A stretch of 64,000 nucleotides of DNA from Actinomycetales bacterium (GCA_016711095.1 JADJTP010000002.1:938280-1002279), one strand, 5' to 3'. Counted from the stretch's first letter, positions 16,252 through 24,561 are shown. Program-made: numbers and translations. The notes: generated by a model not told the origin, from the sequence alone.

Positions 16252-16566
16252 ATGAGCACCGATGCCACCGATGCCCCCGGTGCCGGGCGACGAGCTAAGA
16301 CCGAGCGTCACGGCGTGCTGCTGCGGCTGGATCCTGCCGTCCACGCGGCACTGGTGCGCTGGGCCGATGACGAACTTCGCAGCGTCAACGCCCAGATCGA
16401 GATGATGCTGCGTCGCTCTCTCGATGCCGCCGGCAGGCTGCCGCGTGAGGTGGGCCCGCTACCCCGCCGAGGTCGCCCGACCCGAGGGAGCGTCAGCCCT
16501 GACGACGGCGTCGGAAAGGTCGAGGGCGCCGAGTTGGACGCCGCCGAGCCTGGTGCGGACGCCTGA
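16252..16566 (+). CDS. Small Arc/HicB-type ribbon-helix-helix protein
   Basis: A 104-residue protein whose residues 20-60 (HGVLLRLDPAVHAALVRWAD then DELRSVNAQIEMMLRRSL) match the HicB-like/Arc ribbon-helix-helix DNA-binding pattern: a beta strand RLDP, then helices A and B with NAQIE. The tail is proline- and acid-rich and probably disordered. No toxin gene is adjacent, so a HicAB toxin-antitoxin unit is not supported. Its place directly after the SPFH gene suggests a linked function; the pairing is a known arrangement in actinobacteria, without an established role. The start is uncertain because several ATG codons occur in the repetitive GATGAGC-rich leader. Confidence 0.75.
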   Translation: MSTDATDAPGAGRRAKTERHGVLLRLDPAVHAALVRWADDELRSVNAQIEMMLRRSLDAAGRLPREVGPLPRRGRPTRGSVSPDDGVGKVEGAELDAAEPGADA

Positions 16567-16582
16567 GACATCTACGGACATC

Positions 16583-16621
16583 AGCGACGCCCCGGTCGGA
16601 TCGCGGCCGGGGCGTCGCTGT
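16583..16621. terminator. Bidirectional hairpin terminator
   Basis: A perfect 14-bp stem, CAGCGACGCCCCGG pairing with CCGGGGCGTCGCTG, with an 11-nt loop. It lies between the stop of the ribbon-helix-helix gene and the stop of the convergent membrane protein gene, so it can serve both. No U-run is present, as is usual in high-GC actinobacteria. Confidence 0.85.
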
Positions 16622-16637
16622 GATGGAGGAGCAGCGA

Positions 16638-17222
16638 TCAGACCCGAACGACCTCGGGGATGCTGGCAGTCTCGGTAGCGACCTGCTTGGCGTGGCGCAG
16701 CCCGAACAGGGCAAGCGCGAGCAATAGCAGGGCTGCCGCGAAGGCGCCGTAGGCGGCATACATGGCGATTGTGCCCATTGTGCCGAACGCGTAGGCGTTC
16801 AACAGCAAGCCACGAAGGGTGCTGCCCATGAACAGCGACTCACGCAGTTCGCCGAGCTTGGTGACCTGGGCCTGGTCAGCACCTGGGGTGGCCTTGAGCT
16901 TGTTGTAGGCGCTGGAGACCTCGGAGTAGGTCTGGTTGTTCGACGACTTGTTCATGTGAACGAGGATGTAGTGATCGGCGTAGGCCCTGGCTTGCTCGCC
17001 TGTCTCCATCGGCTGGCCCGAGAACTGCTGCAGGTAGGGCTTGATCAGCGGGTCTTCGATGGCGGCACCGGCGGGCATGGTGATGTGCTGGTCTGCGAGC
17101 TGGGTGCGGACGTTGTCGGCCACGAAGTTGCTGGCCCAGGTGAGCAGGCCCCCAGCGACCAGGAGCACGCCGGCCATGATGAGGCCGGTCCAGGAAATGA
17201 GTCTGTCGAGGGTCTTGCGCAT
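16638..17222 (-). CDS. Two-span membrane protein (family often mislabelled 'LigA')
   Basis: A 194-residue membrane protein. The N-terminal segment LISWTGLIMAGVLLVAGGLLTW (residues 9-30) and a C-terminal pair of hydrophobic stretches (YAFGTMGTIAMYAAYGAF and AAALLLLALALFGL) bracket an outer domain of about 110 residues with no cysteines. The layout resembles small actinobacterial membrane proteins that databases sometimes call aromatic ring-opening dioxygenase LigA; there is no dioxygenase motif. The ATG at 17222 was chosen because AAGGA lies 9 nt upstream; an upstream ATG at 17258 has no ribosome site. Function unknown. Confidence 0.75.
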   Translation of the reverse strand: MRKTLDRLISWTGLIMAGVLLVAGGLLTWASNFVADNVRTQLADQHITMPAGAAIEDPLIKPYLQQFSGQPMETGEQARAYADHYILVHMNKSSNNQTYSEVSSAYNKLKATPGADQAQVTKLGELRESLFMGSTLRGLLLNAYAFGTMGTIAMYAAYGAFAAALLLLALALFGLRHAKQVATETASIPEVVRV

Positions 17223-17661
17223 GGCAGTTCGGTCCTTCGCATCGGCGGTAGCCGACATCGGTGGTATCTGGTGGACTCCTCCACTGTGCGCCGGTCGCAC
17301 ATGTCATGGCCAGGACTAATGGTCCTAAGTAGTTGAGTGTTGAATCACATGCCGCACACGAGTGCAGATGCGCAGAATGTCCACAGACGCCGCTGATGAC
17401 CGGAGACGTGCGGGAGCTCCATCCGGGGCTGATGACGCCGCTGATGACGCGCCAGGTGTCGCTGTGGCAGCACCTAGAGCGTCATCACCCGCTCTTTCGG
17501 GCCCGGGAGTGGCGGATCGTCCCGGATTCGACTGTCGACGACCAGGCGCGACGTGGTTCGCGCTATCGACTCCTGGGCACCCTCGTCCTCGTGGCCGGCG
17601 TCCGGGCTACCTGCTCCAAGGCTTCGAGATCCAGCCGTATGCCGCTCAGGCCGGCACGTGA
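17223..17661. other. Gene-poor spacer with a diverged repeat
   Basis: No gene is supported in this 440-bp stretch. Its main content is a segment (about 17385-17560) that aligns with 62785-62955: both carry GGGGCTGA(T/C)GACGCCGCTG, then ATGACGCG, then GTGTCGCTGTGGCA, and GG(A/C)GT(G/T)G downstream. The open frame on the plus strand across it continues antisense into nrdJ and lacks a ribosome site, so it was not called. The identity of the repeat is not known. Confidence 0.6.
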
Positions 17662-17702
17662 CAGCGGGTGGGGCCGGGCTTCCCCTCTAGCCCCACCCGC
17701 TG
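17662..17702 (-). terminator. nrdJ terminator hairpin
   Basis: A perfect 12-bp stem CAGCGGGTGGGG / CCCCACCCGCTG with a 17-nt loop, 72 nt past the nrdJ stop on the minus strand. There is no U-run. Confidence 0.8.
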
Positions 17703-17773
17703 TGCTTGGGTGGCCCCGAACGTGGTGTCGGGGTGCTGGCAGCAGGCCCTGCTTCGGGCTAGCCGCCGATGAA

Positions 17774-20752
17774 TCAGCTACAGCCGCTGGTGCTTCCGCA
17801 GCCCTCGCAGACATAGCAGGAGCCGGCCGGACGCATCTTCGTGCCGCAGGTCATGCACATCGGCGCGTCGGCCCCCTTGCCCTGGAACTTCGCAAGCAGG
17901 TCCTGTGACGAGCGGATTTCCACGCCGGCCTCGCGGGCCGAGGCCGCCCCGGCGATGACCTCGCTGACGCGCTGTGCGCTCTTCGCCGGTCCGGACACCG
18001 GCGTCGCAACACCCGCCGCCGCTTTGCCGGGCTGGGTGCCGGACGGCTCCGACGGCTTGTCAGCCAGGTGCGGAGTGTTCGTCACCATCGTCTGAGCGGA
18101 CGTCGCCAACTCATCCTCGATCTCCTGTGGCGCGACATACGAGCCGGTCTCCAAGTGCCGGGCGCGTTCCTCGGCGGTGAAGATGCCCATGAACGAGCGG
18201 GTCTCGAAGTCGAGGTAGTCCAGCGCGAGGCGTCGGAAGACGTAGTCCATGATCGACTGCGCCATCCGGATGTCGGGGTCGTCGGTCGGTCCGGCGGGCT
18301 CGAAGCGCAGGTTGGTGAACTTCTCGACGAAGGTCTCCAAGGGCACCCCGTACTGCAAAGCGACCGAGACGGCCAGCGCGAAGGCGTCCATCACTCCGGC
18401 CAGGGTCGAGCCCTGCTTGCCGAGCTTGACGAAGATCTCACCGAGGCCGTCGTCGGGGTAGGACCCGGCGGTGAGATACCCCTCGGCGCCACCCACGGAG
18501 AACGAGATCGTCTGGCTCGGGCGACGCTTGGGCAGTCGCTTGCGAACTGGGCGGTATTCGATGCGCTCCACAATCCTGACCTCGGGCTCAAGGGCAGCAC
18601 CAGCCGCAGCCGACTTCGCCGCCGCCGCGTCCATGGCGGTGGAGCCGCCGTCGGACAGTGGCTGGCCGACCTTGCAGTTGTCGCGGTACACCGCCAGCGC
18701 CTTGATGCCGAGCTTCCACCCCTGCAGGTAGACGTCGGCGATCTCCTCGACCGTCGCCGTTTCGGGCAGGTTGACCGTCTTGGAAATCGCGCCGGACAGG
18801 AACGGCTGGCAGGCCGCCATCATCCGCACATGGCCCATCGGCGGGATCGCCCGGGCGCCCATCGCGCAGTCGAACACCTCGTAGTGCTCGGGTCTGAGTC
18901 CGGGAGCGTCGATGACGTGTCCCTTGTCGGCGATGTATTCGACGATCGCCTCGATCGACTCCTGCTGATAGCCGAGCTTCTTCAGCGCTCGCGGGATCGT
19001 CAGGTTGACGATCTGCATCGACCCACCGCCGACGAGCTTCTTGAACTTCACGAGCGAGAAGTCCGGCTCGATGCCGGTCGTGTCGCAGTCCATCATGAAG
19101 CCGATCGTGCCCGTCGGTGCGAGCACGGACGCCTGCGCGTTGCGGAAGCCGTTGAGCTCACCCAACGCCACGACGTCGGCCCACGCCTTCGTGGCCACGC
19201 GGTGGATCCCGCCATCCATGGCGTCGAACGTGCGCACGGCGTCGTTGGCGGCCTGGTGCTTGCGCATGACGCGCCTGTGGGCCTCGCCGTTGCGAACGTA
19301 GCCGGCATACGGGCCGACGACCGCCGCGAGCTCGGCCGAACGCTTGTATGCCGCGCCGGTGAGCAGGCTGGTGATGGCCGCAGCGAGCGCGCGTCCGCCG
19401 TCGGAGTCATAACCGTGACCGGTGGCCATGAGCAGGGCGCCGAGGTTGGCGTACCCGATGCCCAGCTGGCGGTAGTCGCGCGTGGTGACGCCGATCGACT
19501 CGGTCGGGAAATCGGCGAAGCAGATGGAGATGTCCATCGCCGTGATCACCAGCTCGACGACCTTCTGGAAGGTGACCGCGTCGAAGGTGTCGTCGTCACG
19601 CAGGAACTTGAGCAGGTTGAGTGAGGCCAGGTTGCACGAGGAGTTGTCCAGCGACATGTATTCCGAACATGGGTTGGACGCGGTGATCCGGCCCGTCTCG
19701 GGGTTGGTGTGCCAGTCGTTGATGGTGTCGTCGTACTGGATGCCCGGGTCTGCGCACTCCCACGCGGCGGCGGCGATCTTGCCGAAGAGCTCGCGCGCGT
19801 CGACCTCACGCTGCACCTCACCGGTTTGCCGGGCCCGCAACCCGAAGGCCTTGCCGTCCCGCACCGCCTGCATGAACTCGTCGGAGACCCGGACGGAGTT
19901 GTTGGCGTTCTGATATTGCACGGACACGATGTCTTTGCCGCCAAGGTCCATGTCGAACCCGGCGTCACGCAGCGCGCGGATCTTGTCCTCCTCGCGCGCC
20001 TTGGTGTCGATGAACTCCTCGATGTCGGGGTGGTCGACGTCTAGGACGACCATCTTGGCAGCCCGGCGGGTCGCGCCGCCGGACTTGATCGTGCCGGCCG
20101 AGGCATCCGCGCCGCGCATGAACGACACCGGGCCAGAGGCGGTGCCGCCGGAGGACAGCAGCTCGGAGGAGGCGCGGATGCGGCTGAGGTTGAGGCCCGC
20201 GCCCGATCCGCCCTGGAAGATCTTGCCCTCTTCCTTGTACCAGTTGAGGATCGAGTCCATGGAGTCGTCGACCGACAGGATGAAGCAGGCCGACACCTGC
20301 TGCGGCGACGCCGTCCCGACGTTGAACCACACCGGAGAGTTGAACGAGAACACCTGGTGCAACAGGGCATAGGTCAGCTCGTGCTCGAAGACCTCCGCGT
20401 CGGCGTCGGCCGCGAAGTAGCCATGCTCCTTGCCCGCCTTGACGTAGGTGAGGACCACCCGGTCGATCAGCTGGCGCAGCGAGCGCTCGCGGACCTCGGT
20501 GCCCATCGCGCCACGGAAGTACTTCGTCGTGACGATTGCGCCGGCGTTGGCCGACCAGAAGTCGGGGAACTCGACTCCCCGCTGCTCGAAGATCTGCTCG
20601 CCGGTCTTCCAGTTGGTCTGCACGACATCGCGCCGCTCCCAGGTCACCTCGTCATAGGGGTGCACGCCGGGCGTGGTGAAGATGCGCTCCACCGTCACGC
20701 CCTTGCCACGAGAGTCCTTGCGGGCGCCGGACCGGTTGGCGGTTTCGGTCAT
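17774..20752 (-). CDS. nrdJ: Vitamin B12-dependent ribonucleotide reductase, class II (NrdJ)
   Basis: Adenosylcobalamin-dependent reductase that makes deoxyribonucleotides with or without oxygen; 992 residues, usual for the actinobacterial form. Visible sites are SACFILSVDDSMDSI (first active-site Cys), GGSGAGLNLSRIR, PCSEYMSLDNSSCNL with the active-site region, APTGTIGFMMDCDTTG, and a C-terminal zinc-like CMTCGTKMRP ... CYVCEGCGSTSGCS tail that re-reduces the active site. The start ATG has GGAGG 8 nt upstream. It lies 102 nt downstream of nrdR on the same strand, so it is probably co-transcribed and repressed by NrdR when dNTPs/ATP are high. No cobalamin riboswitch was seen in the gap. No class I genes are in the window. 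Confidence 0.97.
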   Translation of the reverse strand: MTETANRSGARKDSRGKGVTVERIFTTPGVHPYDEVTWERRDVVQTNWKTGEQIFEQRGVEFPDFWSANAGAIVTTKYFRGAMGTEVRERSLRQLIDRVVLTYVKAGKEHGYFAADADAEVFEHELTYALLHQVFSFNSPVWFNVGTASPQQVSACFILSVDDSMDSILNWYKEEGKIFQGGSGAGLNLSRIRASSELLSSGGTASGPVSFMRGADASAGTIKSGGATRRAAKMVVLDVDHPDIEEFIDTKAREEDKIRALRDAGFDMDLGGKDIVSVQYQNANNSVRVSDEFMQAVRDGKAFGLRARQTGEVQREVDARELFGKIAAAAWECADPGIQYDDTINDWHTNPETGRITASNPCSEYMSLDNSSCNLASLNLLKFLRDDDTFDAVTFQKVVELVITAMDISICFADFPTESIGVTTRDYRQLGIGYANLGALLMATGHGYDSDGGRALAAAITSLLTGAAYKRSAELAAVVGPYAGYVRNGEAHRRVMRKHQAANDAVRTFDAMDGGIHRVATKAWADVVALGELNGFRNAQASVLAPTGTIGFMMDCDTTGIEPDFSLVKFKKLVGGGSMQIVNLTIPRALKKLGYQQESIEAIVEYIADKGHVIDAPGLRPEHYEVFDCAMGARAIPPMGHVRMMAACQPFLSGAISKTVNLPETATVEEIADVYLQGWKLGIKALAVYRDNCKVGQPLSDGGSTAMDAAAAKSAAAGAALEPEVRIVERIEYRPVRKRLPKRRPSQTISFSVGGAEGYLTAGSYPDDGLGEIFVKLGKQGSTLAGVMDAFALAVSVALQYGVPLETFVEKFTNLRFEPAGPTDDPDIRMAQSIMDYVFRRLALDYLDFETRSFMGIFTAEERARHLETGSYVAPQEIEDELATSAQTMVTNTPHLADKPSEPSGTQPGKAAAGVATPVSGPAKSAQRVSEVIAGAASAREAGVEIRSSQDLLAKFQGKGADAPMCMTCGTKMRPAGSCYVCEGCGSTSGCS

Positions 20753-20854
20753 GTCTAGGTCCTCCGTGACCTCTGTCGTGAGTCTCGCTATGTCAAGTGC
20801 ATCAGCCACCACCGACAGCCCTCGGCACTGCAAGGCTCGTCGGTGACGGAACGT

Positions 20855-21355
20855 TCAGGAATGCAGGCGGTCAGGCGCAGATGCCAATTCCGGTTCCAGC
20901 CCGGTGGCTTCCCGTTCGGCCCGCAGCAGGGTGATCGCGGCCTCGAAGTCCTCGAGGTTGTCGAATGCCCGGTACACCGAGGCGAACCGCAGGTAAGCCA
21001 CCTCATCGAGCTCGCGCAGCGGCTCGAGCACGGCCAGCCCCACCTCGTGGGCGTCGACCTCAGCACTGCCGCTCGCGCGCACCGACTCCTCGACCCGCTG
21101 GGCCAGCAGCGCGAGGTGGTCTTCGGTGACGGGCCGGCCCTGACAGGCCTTGCGGACTCCGACGAGGACCTTGTGCCGGCTGAACGGCTCGGTCGCGCCG
21201 GAGCGTTTGAGGACGGACAGACTGGCCGTCTCGATCGTCGTGAAGCGCCGTGCACACTCGGGGCATTGGCGGCGGCGGCGGATCGAGGTGCCGTCGTCGC
21301 TCGTGCGCGAGTCGATGACGCGGGAGTCGCCGTGTCGGCAGAAGGGACAATGCAT
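20855..21355 (-). CDS. nrdR: Transcriptional repressor NrdR
   Basis: Nucleotide-sensing repressor of ribonucleotide reductase genes, 166 residues. The zinc ribbon is complete: MHCPFCRHGD and RRRRQCPECARRFTTIE supply the four cysteines. The ATP-cone domain follows (VLKRSGATEPFSRHKVLVGV, KACQGRPV, and YLRFASVYRAFDNLEDFEAA). It is the first gene of a two-gene unit with nrdJ. Two NrdR-box-like sites spaced 32 bp lie about 160 nt upstream, so autoregulation of the pair is likely. The C-terminal 25 residues beyond the ATP-cone are variable in the family. Confidence 0.97.
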   Translation of the reverse strand: MHCPFCRHGDSRVIDSRTSDDGTSIRRRRQCPECARRFTTIETASLSVLKRSGATEPFSRHKVLVGVRKACQGRPVTEDHLALLAQRVEESVRASGSAEVDAHEVGLAVLEPLRELDEVAYLRFASVYRAFDNLEDFEAAITLLRAEREATGLEPELASAPDRLHS

Positions 21356-21512
21356 CGCGGACCTTCCCCCTCTGCGCCGCAGGTCTTTCCTGCATGCGCG
21401 CTTCGTCGTCGGATTGCTGCCCCAGACCCCCGGGTGGACATCCCTGGGGATATCCGGTGCATCGACCCCGTATGCCGTGTGGACGGTGTGTGGGTAACCC
21501 CACCGCGCCTGT

Positions 21513-21560
21513 GGACTATATGTGGATGAATCACATGCGTGTAACCACTAGATGTAGGGG
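21513..21560. promoter_or_regulatory. Pair of NrdR boxes
   Basis: CTATATGTGG (21516-21525) and CTAGATGTAG (21548-21557) each match eight of ten positions of the NrdR core CWATATATWG. Their starts are 32 bp apart, about three helical turns, the spacing NrdR boxes usually show. They lie upstream of nrdR-nrdJ. Confidence 0.7.
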
Positions 21561-21577
21561 TAACTCTGACCCGAGGA

Positions 21578-21600
21578 CCCCATGTCTGTCAAGACAGGGG
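21578..21600 (-). terminator. Hairpin after the DUF1023 hydrolase gene
   Basis: CCCC(A)TGTCT-GTCA-AGACAGGGG forms a 9-bp stem with one bulge and a 4-nt loop. Between it and the hydrolase stop lies a run of CGTGTCGTCGG direct repeats (about 21604-21660). It probably separates the hydrolase from the nrdR promoter. Confidence 0.55.
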
Positions 21601-21671
21601 ATGTCGGGCGTGTCGTCGGCGTGTCGTCGGACTGTGTTGTCGGCGTGTCGTCGGAGCGAGGAACCGACACC

Positions 21672-23420
21672 TCACGGGACCCGCCAGGCCGGCCAGCACC
21701 GGGCTGGCGGCGGCACGAGGAAGCTGTCGCGGCGGCATACGGGCGTGGTGAGCAGCTGTCCGGCAGTGCCCGCCGCGATGGCCGCGAGATTCCACTGGCT
21801 CGTCGAGCCGGGGTCCAGATAGCGCTCGTGTCCCCAGCTTGCCGCGCCGGCACTGCCGTCGGGCAGGGTCGTCGCGGCGACCGAGAGCCCGGTCATGCCG
21901 GTCAGCAACCAAGGGTCTTTCCCAAACCGCCCGCTGACGGCGATGGGGTCGTTGGGGGCCTCGGCGACGTAGAGCTGCCCGACTGACAGGTGCAGGTCCG
22001 CGATCGAGTGCACACCAAGCCCGGGCGAGCCGAACACCGCCGCTGCGGCTACTGGGGCGCCACCGTCGCGGAGGGCCAGCCCGGCGACGATCGAGCCGTA
22101 GGAGTGGCCCCACAGCACGAGCCTCGGTGCCCCCGAGCCGTCTGGCCGGCCGACCGCGAGGCCGTTGAGCAGCCGACCCAACGCCGGAGCGCCGACTCTG
22201 GCCGGGCCGTCGCCGAGCACTGTGCGCCCCGGGACGAGCACCTCCCCGAGTTGCGGCGCGGCATACCCCAGCCAGGTGACCCCGACGACCGGTGACCCGT
22301 CGCCATGCTCGCCGGACAGGCGCGTCGCCAGGTCGGCGGTCGCCTCGATCGACGCGGCATACCGGGCCATGTCCCCGGCGACATCGGCTTGGAAGCCGGG
22401 TACGAACACCGCGACGTGCCCGGCGCCGTCCAGATCGCCGGAGGTCACCGCTGCCGTCAGGGCGACACCGGACACGCCCACGGAGAGCAGTTGGCGGACC
22501 CGTCCGTCCTCGACATCCAGCAGTTCTCTGAGCGCCCGGAGCCCGTTGAGTTGGTCGACCACCGCATCCAGCTCGGCGCTGGGGTCGGAGATCGCCCACA
22601 CCGGGCGGTGGCGGGCGGCGGCGCGAGCGAGCGGGAGGAGCGCCTCCAGCCGCCGCGAGAGGGTGGTTGCGAGCGAGACGAGCAGCCGACGATTGGCCAG
22701 GTCTCGGGCCCAACCGGGCAGCCCGTCGACGGGACCGACCGCCGCGGGGTGGTGCTGGATGACGTCGAGGCGCTCGTCGTCGCTCAGCACTGCGAACCAC
22801 CGCGCAGCCGCCCCGGGGTCGGCGGTCTCGGGGGGCGACGGGGGCGCGGCAGCCGATGGCAGTCCGGCGTACGGCACCGCGAGGGTTGTCAATCGGGCGT
22901 GCAGCGCCCCGATCGTTTGCGTATAGCTCTCCAGCGCCCCCGCGACCCGCTTGGTGTGCGCGACGCAGACCGCTTGCACGCTCGGATCCGACGTCTGCTC
23001 TGGGCGCCCCGGGACCACCACTGCGCTAGCCAGCACGACGAGTCCGGCAGCCCGGGCGCTCGCTTCGGCCCTGGCGAGGGCGTCGCAGGCGTTGCCCGCG
23101 TGAACACCCGCTGCTCGAACGGCGTCAGCGCACAGCCGCAATCCTGTGCCGAGGTCGCGGGCGCGTTCGGCGAGCTCCGCGTGCCGTTGTGCGGCAGCGC
23201 TGCGTGCAGGTCCAGACCAGGACTCCGGGACGCTGGCGAGGATCTCGGCGGCCCACCCGACGAGGTGATCCGCGTGCCGCTCAAGCTGGCGAGCCGCCTC
23301 GAGTGCTCGGACCGGACTGGCCCCGCGAAGGTCTGCGAGTGTGGCGACGGATCCGACCGGGCCGGCCGGGCCGACCGGGCCGGCCGGGCCGACCGAGAAC
23401 AGCACTCCAGATGCGTTCAT
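21672..23420 (-). CDS. DUF1023-type alpha/beta hydrolase with WXG-like N-terminal region
   Basis: A 582-residue protein. The N-terminus has a collagen-like run (VGPAGPVGPAGPVG, residues 10-23), then a helical region of about 200 residues resembling WXG100-type exported proteins (QLERHADHLVGWAAEILASV, WSGPARSAAAQRHAELAERA). The C-terminal half is an alpha/beta-hydrolase of the DUF1023 group: VAVFVPGFQADVAGDMARYA, VVGVTWLGYAAP, the nucleophile elbow VLWGHSYGSIVAG, and an acid/His end with PNDPIA and WGHERYLDPGS. Its ATG overlaps the stop of the small EspC-like gene by 4 nt, so the two are translated together. The pair looks like a type VII-secreted enzyme with a helper; no ESX core genes are present, so export is an inference. 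Confidence 0.85.
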   Translation of the reverse strand: MNASGVLFSVGPAGPVGPAGPVGSVATLADLRGASPVRALEAARQLERHADHLVGWAAEILASVPESWSGPARSAAAQRHAELAERARDLGTGLRLCADAVRAAGVHAGNACDALARAEASARAAGLVVLASAVVVPGRPEQTSDPSVQAVCVAHTKRVAGALESYTQTIGALHARLTTLAVPYAGLPSAAAPPSPPETADPGAAARWFAVLSDDERLDVIQHHPAAVGPVDGLPGWARDLANRRLLVSLATTLSRRLEALLPLARAAARHRPVWAISDPSAELDAVVDQLNGLRALRELLDVEDGRVRQLLSVGVSGVALTAAVTSGDLDGAGHVAVFVPGFQADVAGDMARYAASIEATADLATRLSGEHGDGSPVVGVTWLGYAAPQLGEVLVPGRTVLGDGPARVGAPALGRLLNGLAVGRPDGSGAPRLVLWGHSYGSIVAGLALRDGGAPVAAAAVFGSPGLGVHSIADLHLSVGQLYVAEAPNDPIAVSGRFGKDPWLLTGMTGLSVAATTLPDGSAGAASWGHERYLDPGSTSQWNLAAIAAGTAGQLLTTPVCRRDSFLVPPPARCWPAWRVP

Positions 23421-23710
23421 GAGCCCGCGCCGACGAACGCCTCAGCGACCGTTGCGTCGACGGCGGCGTAGGTCTCTGCCGCCGCGGCGAGCTCCTGAGC
23501 GTGGCTGCCGACATCCTGCGCCCACGACCGCTCAGCGATCCGCCACCCATGTCCGAGAGCCTCAGCCAAGGACACGGCACACGGTAGTGCGACATTGATC
23601 GCCGAGAACGCCGACACCACGGCGTCGGCCTCGGTGGAGGCCCGAGCTTGAGCGCCGCGAAGCACGGCAGCTGAGGCCGAGATGTCTTCGGGCGTAACGT
23701 GATTGTGCAT
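23417..23710 (-). CDS. EspC/WXG100-like small helical protein
   Basis: A 97-residue all-helical protein, translationally coupled to the DUF1023 hydrolase. From the ATG at 23710, MHNHVTPEDISASAAVLRGA is followed by two long amphipathic helices. WRIAERSWAQDVGSHAQELA lies near the C-terminus, with a central SAINVALPC hinge. Size, helix-turn-helix layout and partner fit the EspC-like (type VII secretion target) family rather than classical WXG100, because a clean W-x-G is missing. AGGGGG lies 5 nt before the start. An upstream in-frame start at 23776 would add 22 residues without family support. Confidence 0.68.
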   Translation of the reverse strand: MHNHVTPEDISASAAVLRGAQARASTEADAVVSAFSAINVALPCAVSLAEALGHGWRIAERSWAQDVGSHAQELAAAAETYAAVDATVAEAFVGAGS

Positions 23711-23776
23711 GTGGCCCCCTGGCCGCTCGACGACTCCCTCAGGACTGTAGGGAACCGCCAGCGAAAGCCGCTGCAC

Positions 23777-23785
23777 TTATCCACA
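23777..23785 (+). promoter_or_regulatory. Single consensus DnaA box
   Basis: TTATCCACA, the strict bacterial DnaA-box consensus, stands alone between the EspC-like gene and the LysM gene. A single nonamer could occur by chance; it is noted because of the exact triple array at 32196-32267. Confidence 0.35.
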
Positions 23786-23865
23786 GGGCTCGGCTCTTCT
23801 GACTCGGCGATTCGGACCTCGGGAGCACGTCCTGGCGGCCGCTCATGCAGCCCGGGCGCCCGAAA

Positions 23866-24243
23866 CTAGGGCAGCGCCGGAATCAGCAGCTCCTGCCCGG
23901 CGCGCACCTGGCTCGTGTTCATCCCGTTGGCCAACTGGATCTGGGCAACGCCCTCGGCGATGGCAAGCCGCGGCAGCTGCGCCGCTGCCACATGGGACAG
24001 CGTCTGTCCCGACTGAACCGTGACCACCCGCGCCGGTGTAGGTTGCGCCCCACCCGCCCCGGCGACGGCGAACACCGGCAGGCCCAGCGCGAGCACCGCC
24101 GCGGCGATCACAATCCGACCACGCATCGTCATGCGCATGCTCCGCCGCCGGCTGGGCTGCGGCCCGGTGATCAGCCGCAGGTGAGGCCGCGGCGGCCGCG
24201 CGGTCGGGAGCGGGACGACGTCCCATGCGGCGAGTGCGCTCAT
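23866..24243 (-). CDS. LysM peptidoglycan-binding domain protein
   Basis: A 125-residue protein with a basic cytoplasmic head (residues 1-41), one membrane anchor (IVIAAAVLALGLPVFAVAGAG, about 44-64) and a C-terminal LysM domain (VVTVQSGQTLSHVAAAQLPR to QVRAGQELLIPAL). It is expected to sit in the membrane and bind the cell wall. GAGGAG lies 6 nt before the ATG. It is divergent from lexA across a region with three SOS boxes, so it may belong to the LexA regulon. In Mycobacterium the same neighbour position next to lexA is taken by the division-inhibiting LysM protein ChiZ (Rv2719c type); a role in SOS division control is inferred from that. Confidence 0.85.
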   Translation of the reverse strand: MSALAAWDVVPLPTARPPRPHLRLITGPQPSRRRSMRMTMRGRIVIAAAVLALGLPVFAVAGAGGAQPTPARVVTVQSGQTLSHVAAAQLPRLAIAEGVAQIQLANGMNTSQVRAGQELLIPALP

Positions 24244-24313
24244 CGATGTCTCCTCGTCGTGCGGCGATCTTCGCTCTGGTGGGGGTCGCGGGGATTCATG
24301 ACCCTTGGTCACA

Positions 24314-24399
24314 TCGAACGCCTGTCCGACAGAACGTCTGTTCGAATGTCTAGCACATCGGTTCGAAGAAGTCGAGACACGCCTCGAACACATGTTTGG
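24314..24399. promoter_or_regulatory. Three LexA (SOS) boxes in the lysM-lexA divergent promoter
   Basis: TCGAACGCCTGTCCGA (24314-24329) and CAGAACGTCTGTTCGA (24330-24345) are directly adjacent; TCGAACACATGTTTGG (24384-24399) follows 38 bp later. All fit the Gram-positive form TCGAAC-N4-GTTCGA; the second has perfect GAAC/GTTC half sites. The first two are nearer the LysM gene (69-100 nt) and the third is 163 nt before lexA, so each divergent gene may have its own operator. Confidence 0.88.
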
Positions 24400-24561
24400 C
24401 AAACCTGTGCGAACCGCATACCGTGGGTGCATGGCCGCAAGTCCACCAGAGACCACTGACAGCACCCGGCGTGCCTCGGATGACACCCCTGGTGACCTGC
24501 AGCGATGCCCCTGCCAGATGGCAGGCCACGCGCCCCACCCGAGCTGGAGGTAGCCCTCAAC

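Noticed and set aside
16252..16566. HicAB toxin-antitoxin system
   Set aside because: Only a HicB/Arc-like protein is present; no HicA toxin gene is adjacent.
18068..19624. 518-codon plus-strand frame opposite nrdJ
   Set aside because: Antisense to a certain gene; no ribosome site and composition of a shadow.
20753..20854. Cobalamin riboswitch before nrdJ
   Set aside because: The 102-nt gap is too short and lacks the B12-box.
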